A stretch of DNA of 64,000 nt from Chamaecrista fasciculata (Eukaryota > Streptophyta > Magnoliopsida > Fabales > Fabaceae): NCBI GenBank assembly GCA_003254925.1, contig QANZ01017106.1, positions 100,453 through 164,452 of the forward strand. Reading direction: 5' to 3'. Position 1 is the stretch's first letter; each line of letters opens with the position of its first letter. Of the stretch, positions 58,723 to 64,000 are shown piece after piece. The notes under the pieces are model-generated. The model was given only the letters and a program-made list of their open reading frames with translations, ran no database searches and was not told the origin of the DNA. Both the position numbers and the translations under genes were made by a program.

Positions 58723-61344
58723 TTAAGGAAGAAACTGCAACGAAAGGCGAATCCGTTGCCCTTCTCTTTCCTCTGCTGCATTAATGCATCTTTTATATGG
58801 CACAAACCCTTTAGATGATGATGATGTTTTTTCATCACTGGGTTTTGTCGTGTGGCCAAAAAGGTTCAATTTTTCACAATGCAAGAAGTGACTTTTGGGT
58901 TTTTGAACATGTGATTTTTCACCATCATTATCAATTGAGCTCGTGATGTTTGAACCCCTACTCCAGGAGGATCCTTCTTCCATTTTGACTTCATCTTGAA
59001 ACTCCCCAAAAATGTTAGATTCTACATGTTTCCTATTGTGGGAAAGTGTCCAAAAAGGAGCTTCTGCAATATCTGAATCCTCCATTGTTGGAGATAATGA
59101 TGATGATGATGATGGCCCACGAGTATCCTTCACTAGAAGAGTAGTCCCGAAAAGCTTAAGAATCCTACCAGATGATTCTTCTGCTGTGGTGGAAACACCC
59201 TCTTTGGGAAAAAGCTCCAATTTCTAAACATCAAACAATACAAGAGTCATTTCATATACAACTAACTATATAAAAATTTACATTTTTTAATTAGTTCCTA
59301 AAAAGTAATTATGCTTTATTCTCTCAAGTCTCAACAACTTCCATGAATTAAAAAATTTAAACTAGAGTATCATTGTTATATCTTTTAAGAACCATATTAT
59401 AAATTTATTCTAATTACATTTAAAGGAAATTTAATTTAATCCTTAAATATTAGAATAAACTTTATGATCCCTATTTTTTACAAAAATAAACTATTTAACT
59501 TTCACAGATGATGTCTCAAAAATTACATAGTCAATATTTGTAAAGAGTGAATTAGGGATCAAAAAATAGAAACCAAATCCTCTGTAATTGGTTCTCTCTA
59601 GAGTTCTCTGCATTTAGGCAAATTTGAACATAAAAAAAAAATGTAGTTTTATCTCTCAAATTTGTCTAAATGCAGAGAGATCGATAGCAGAGTAGTCAAC
59701 TCCCAAAAAAATATACTTCCAATTTCGAGGGACTAAATCATGATTGAGACAAAATCAAGGACCAAAAAAATAGATTTCCTCTTATATCAATGACCAAAAT
59801 CAATGAAAATGGAGTAGGAAGTACCTTAAGAGGTTTCTGATCAAGACACATTGAATCATCAGCATTTGGTTTATCTTCCTCAGACAGACTCCCATTTGGT
59901 GTTTCAGAATCACAGGATCCGAGGTTGTCTGAACCAACACCAGACAACACAGATTTTGGAGATTGGTTTTCTTGATCAACTTGATCTGATGACTTTAAAG
60001 AAACAGACCTCATCATTATTGCTTGCTCTGTGTTGTTGTTACACATTATTCCTTTACTAGGAATAATATCCACTAGCTTCCTAGGATAAGGATGTGTAGG
60101 CTTTCTTTTTGGCCTTGGAGGTGGAATCTCAATGGATTCCATTATGCAATTTGTGCTTTTATTATTGCTACCAGAAGACGAGTCTCGATTAACCTGCCAT
60201 GAAAACAAAAGGGGTCTGTGTGAATGAAAGCATATAATGTAAAATTGATGAACCCTTCATCAAAATTCTAGCTTGCTTGGATTATCATCATCATATAATA
60301 ATATGTATGGCTTTTGGGTTATATCAATAGGGATAGAGCAGTAATAGACCTTCGAAAAAACCTTCTGAGCATGACTTCGAATCTGAACTGCAGTCTTTGT
60401 TCCAACATGTTCTGTCGTGAAAATAAAGGATCTTAACACTTAGACCAAGCACAACCATACTCTGCTTTTTTTTTAGTAGATTGACAATTTTGATTTTCAA
60501 TTTAGCTTTTGTTTAAGCCACATCATCGATCTCTATTAACTAGATGAGTGATGATAATGAAGACAAAAGACAAAAGGAGTTTCTAAAAACACTAAAAAGT
60601 CATCTTGGTGACCAAATTGAGAAAAAGGTAAAAAAAAAATCAGATGGAATTCTAATTTAAACAATACCTTCTATCCTTCGCCATCCTCTGCCATAAAGCT
60701 TGAGAGCTTCAACAAACTTCTTATGCTCTTCATCTGTCCATCTCTCTCTCTGTTTCGTGATGGTGTATGGTTTCCTCACCTATAGAAAAAAAGACACAAA
60801 ATTTATTAAATAAATAAACAACAATCACTTCACTCAGATGTGAAATAAAAAATAACATATATATATGGATGATGATGAACCTTGGGAGCACAATCTGTGA
60901 CACAAGAGAACTGATCATTTAGTTGGACACGTGCAGCAGAATGTAGTCCAGAGCTCAAAGATACTCCATTTTCTACTGGAAAACCATTACGTGATCTTGA
61001 AACTTCATTTTGATCCTACACACAACCAATCATATCCCAAGTGTAAATATTTTTACAATCTATTTAGTATTTACCCAAAAAGGACACGAGAATCTTTAAA
61101 TACTAGAAGGATTAATTAACTAGATTTAATTATACCCAGAAATCATATATGTATATATATATATATATATATTCATCAGAATTTACAAGATTGTTTAATC
61201 TCACGTGTGCTATTGTAACCCATTTTTGGCTGTATTACATATAAAGGAATAAACAGCTAGAAATCGCAGAGATAAACATATTGAATGAAAATAGAGAGCA
61301 TGAGAGAACAAACTCTAATGATATATACATACTTGAACAGCCAT
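58723..61344 (-). CDS. RVE1: REVEILLE-type single-MYB transcription factor
   Basis: Six exons: 61333-61344, 60881-61015, 60668-60779, 60350-60411, 59825-60193 and 58723-59223. They join in phase into 396 residues, all GT-AG. One MYB/SANT repeat (about residues 50-107: [52 protein letters not shown]) precedes the nuclear-type basic block [16 protein letters not shown], as in the LHY/CCA1/REVEILLE family. The C-terminal block KGFVPYKRC...[11 protein letters not shown] is that of RVE1/RVE2/RVE7, the clock-output side that binds evening elements and controls auxin and growth timing. The core motif reads SHAQKVFSK; the family usually has SHAQKFFSK. A tiny first coding exon (MAVQ) was chosen because it is in phase and lies at a clean donor; a longer N-terminus from an upstream exon cannot be excluded. 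Intron 5 carries a small hairpin MITE. Confidence 0.93.
59573..59702. mobile_element. Small hairpin MITE in RVE intron 5
   Basis: TCTCTCTAGAGTTCTCTGCA and TTTAGGCAAATTTGAACAT at the left; AAATTTGTCTAAATGCAGAG at the right. Same family as 55995-56167 (shared GAATCCTCTAGAATTCTCAGC-like left end and CAACTCCCAAA flank). Confidence 0.75.
61150..61172. repeat. (TA)n microsatellite in RVE intron 1
   Basis: TA run inside the first coding intron. Confidence 0.9.
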
Positions 61345-62191
61345 AGCTGCAGATTTCGCCTTCTTTTCTAAACCTGGCCGTTAATTACAGAATCAGAACA
61401 CAGAACTAGTGTTTTTTTTTCTCCCCAAGACTAATCTAAAGCTTAAAATCGTTAGATCCAGTGATGAACACACACAATTATGAAAACAAATTCAAATCCC
61501 TCTGAATTGCTTCCATGGCTTTATCCACAACTCAAATCAGAAACTTTTTCATCATCACGAGAACCCCAGAAACCCATGATGCAGCTAGAAAAGGGATCAA
61601 GGAAAAAAGATCACGAAAAGGGGAAAAGAAAAAATCTAAGCTTGAATATTTTATCGGGAAAATAATAATTGGGATCAAGAGAGAAAGAAAATTCTTAAGC
61701 AAACAAGCAAGCAAGAAGAGAAAAGTGAGAAGCTTGAGAATTTGGGAGTGAGAAGAAGAAAGAAAAACAGAGGATAGAGAGAGAGAAGATGGGGTTGTAT
61801 ACTTGTATTGTAATAATGGGAAAAACAAAAAGGGAAAAAGCGAGAGAGAAGGGGGTGCCACGTCAGATGTTGAATTTCCGATTTGTCGCTGAAATTGAAT
61901 TTAATTAAATTAAATAAATAAAAATGAAAAAGAAGATTGTTTTTGCAGTACTCGTCGAAATGTGGAGAACTTGTTGGAATCTTATGGCTATGGTCGAAAG
62001 AACTCAAGGACACGTGGCGGAAGATGATTGAGTGTGGTTTTCGCTTTTTCGAAATTTGTCGCTGCCTGTCAGTTTTCAACAATTAATATTATGGGAGCGA
62101 AAATCATACAGAGCCAGCGCAGCGTTGGATTATTCCGACACTTTCCACTACTCGCAGCTGCTGCCGTGTAACATTACCACTCGCTCTTGTT
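61345..62191. other. RVE upstream region
   Basis: Probable 5' leader and promoter of the RVE gene: a long purine-rich stretch at 61580-61850 (CT-rich on the coding strand, typical of plant leaders), a CCACGTCAG ACGT core near 61858 and a G-box at 62011-62016. No other gene. Confidence 0.5.
62011..62016. promoter_or_regulatory. G-box upstream of RVE
   Basis: CACGTG in the context GGACACGTGGCGG, 667 bp upstream of the RVE start codon. Suits a light- or clock-regulated promoter but is not proof of it. Confidence 0.45.
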
Positions 62192-62535
62192 GGACTAAAA
62201 CGTAAATTTCATTTCATATCTTTTGTTTAATTTTCAATTTAGTTTCATATTTTTGGGTCAGTCCCGAATTAATTTCATATTTTTTTTTATGAATTTGGTC
62301 TCATATTTTTAAGTTAGGTACAGAATTGATCTCATATCTTAGAGTTAAGTGCAAAATTGATCTCAGGTGAGATCTTTTGCAAAGATACGAGACCAATATT
62401 TTAACTTGACCAAAATATATGAGACTCAATTGATACATTCTGCAAAGACATAAGACAAAAAATGGAACAAAAAATATACAAAACCAAATTAAAAACTGAA
62501 GAAAAGATATGAGATCAAATCTACACCTTGACCTT
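62192..62535. mobile_element. Foldback MITE
   Basis: GTAAATTTCATTTCATATCTTTTG...TTTTCAATTTAG at the left; CCAAATTAAAAACTGAAGAAAAG...GATCAAATCTACACCTTGACC at the right. GTAAATTTGGTC family. Confidence 0.8.
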
Positions 62536-62652
62536 AAATTTATATTGGATAAATGATACTCGAAGTAAAAAATTCAATTTCTAAACTATTTCAATTATTA
62601 AAGTGACATCCAAAACTAATTCAAAGATAAAGTAAAAATAAATTTAGTAGGT

Positions 62653-62850
62653 CAGTAAAGGTTGGCCTAGTTGGTAAAAAGTCAATTCATAACTCACAAG
62701 GTCGGGAGTTCGATTCCCATTGCTGATTTGAGGGTCTTGTTGGTAGACGATCTGTAAGTACCTCAATAAGCGCTTAGAGTCTGACAATGTAAGATGGGAT
62801 AATTATAACTCATAAGTGATTAGGTTATCGGATATTAATAAATAATAATT
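62653..62850 (+). mobile_element. tRNA-derived SINE, copy 2
   Basis: AAAGGTTGGCCTAGTTGGTA (A box) and ACAAGGTCGGGAGTTCGATTC (B box) are nearly identical to the SINE at 29643-29848, as are the following GGTCTTGTTGGTAGACGATCT and AGTACCTCAATAAGCGCT. The 3' parts then diverge. The right end abuts a truncated Tourist-like MITE. Confidence 0.85.
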
Positions 62851-62857
62851 AATAGAT

Positions 62858-63272
62858 TTGAGTGAGACTTTTTTAGACAATTTTATTATGTTGAGAATTA
62901 AGGACATTGTGTTATGAAATAGTATTTTTCTCATGAATCTATTAATGTTATTTAAAAATTTTAATTATGATATAATTATTTCTTTATGATATAGTATTAT
63001 TCTCATGAATTTTTTTAAAAATTTCTACATTTGATAAACTATTGGTTGGTTGAGAATAAAAAATCAATGGCATATTTGTAAAAGTATTAAACATTCTCAG
63101 AAATATCAAAGTTGAACTAAACACAAGATGGTAACATTCCTGAGAATATTACAAAATAATTCCACAATTATTTTAATTCATCCAAACAGACATTCTTATA
63201 ATCATGGGAATCTTATTCCTGGTAGGAATGTGATTCTCGGGATTTAAAAATAATCCGTGTACCAAACGCCCC
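62858..63272. mobile_element. Tourist/Harbinger-like MITE, copy 3 (truncated)
   Basis: The right terminus ATAATCCGTGTACCAAACGCCCC is intact; the left half seen in copies 1 and 2 is missing and the sequence starts GAGTGAGACTTTTTTAGAC next to the SINE. Interior identical in layout to copy 1 read in reverse. Confidence 0.8.
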
Positions 63273-63499
63273 AAAAAGGTAGGTTGGATTAATTAATTCA
63301 TTAATTTATAGAGCTACAAGTCGATTTCTTGATTAGTTTTACAGTTTTACTCATTCGGTTAGTAACTGTATTCCACCATACGTGTAAGCTTGACCTCATA
63401 ATTATAGCTGCATAATCTCAGGCATAAAGAAAACGTGATATTTTCTTGTCGAATGATTGAAAGAAAAATATATGTAATTTTCAAAGCAGTTTAATTAAA

Positions 63500-63930
63500 C
63501 CTTTAATTTTTTTTATATTTTTTTTTCATAATTTTTGCTTATATCTCAATTTGGTTTTATAATTTTTTTTTGTTTTTTAGCCTCATATTTCTTGTTGAGG
63601 TTGCAGATTTGATCCCATGTTTCATAATTAGTCTTATATCTTTGTGTTAGATTGCGTAATTGGTCTCATATATTTGAGTCAGGTTGCAGAGAATTTGTCT
63701 CATATCTTTGGTTCAGGTAAAATTGACAGTGGAAATTTTTACGAAGATATATGACTAATTTTGTAATCTAACCAAAAGATATAAGACTAAAAGTGATACA
63801 AGACCAAATCTATAACTTGAGCAAAAGATATGAGATAAAAAATACAACAAAAAAGTTATAGGATGAAATTGAAATTTGAGTTAAAAATTATAGGATCAAA
63901 AGTGTACTTTGTTTGACCTTATTTTTATAA
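63500..63930. mobile_element. Foldback MITE
   Basis: TCAATTTGGTTTTATAATTT, then CTCATATCTTTGGTTCAGG at the left; GATATAAGACTAAAAGTGATAC and ATAGGATGAAATTGAAATTTG at the right. GTAAATTTGGTC family, more decayed. Confidence 0.65.
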
Positions 63931-64000
63931 TTAAAAAACCGAGATTATAGAGGAAGCGAGTGGCGCGAGTGGACGTAGAATGGAAGGAAGCAAGTGGCGT

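Noticed and set aside
1-64000. CRISPR arrays, operons, phage or other prokaryotic systems
   Set aside because: No spaced direct-repeat arrays or bacterial gene organisation; intron-rich plant genes throughout.

Overview
The window is nuclear DNA of a flowering plant, probably a eudicot. It is AT-rich, has genes split by GT-AG introns, and carries many short non-autonomous transposons, microsatellites and two single N gaps. I cannot name the species. Seven protein-coding genes can be assembled exon by exon, with every splice phase checked. Two lie on the + strand: a SET-domain methyltransferase like SDG40 (1355-4673) and a sucrose synthase of the SUS5/6/7 group (8387-14116). Five lie on the - strand: a conserved secreted protein of unknown function (14594-19593), a NAC transcription factor of the NAC028/NAC045/NAC086 group (23710-28014), a PH-RCC1-FYVE-BRX protein of the PRAF family (34421-41558), a tau-class glutathione S-transferase (56406-58091) and a REVEILLE-type single-MYB factor (58723-61344).

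Layout. 1-1280 is repeats. 1.3-14.1 kb holds the two + strand genes, separated by a tandemly duplicated stretch that ends at a telo-box promoter facing left. 14.1-14.6 kb is a short convergent gap. 14.6-41.6 kb holds three - strand genes whose introns and spacers are full of inverted-repeat elements, a Stowaway MITE, SINEs and LINE tails. 41.6-56.4 kb is a gene-poor repeat region with foldback elements, a Tourist-like MITE, a LINE reverse-transcriptase relic and two old Copia LTR remnants. 56.4-61.3 kb holds the GST and RVE genes. The last 2.7 kb is again repeats.

Genes together. The genes do not form an operon-like unit or a biosynthetic cluster. From memory of Arabidopsis loci, NAC028 (At1g65910) is next to an RCC1/FYVE gene (At1g65920), and SDG40 (At5g17240) lies near RVE1 (At5g17300), so the neighbourhood looks like conserved ancestral gene order. 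The SUS5/6/7 and NAC045/086 groups are both linked to sieve elements in Arabidopsis, but joint function here is only inference.

I did not find a convincing new system. The best leads are the GST gene, whose intron lacks an AG at the homologous 3' splice site; a REVEILLE protein with SHAQKVF in place of the family's SHAQKFF; two GC-AG introns in one sucrose synthase gene; NAGNAG acceptors in two neighbouring genes; a MITE-in-MITE insertion whose unoccupied relative lies 18 kb away; paired hairpin elements just 3' of the GST gene; and a telo-box promoter in front of a duplicated, unrecognised transcript region.
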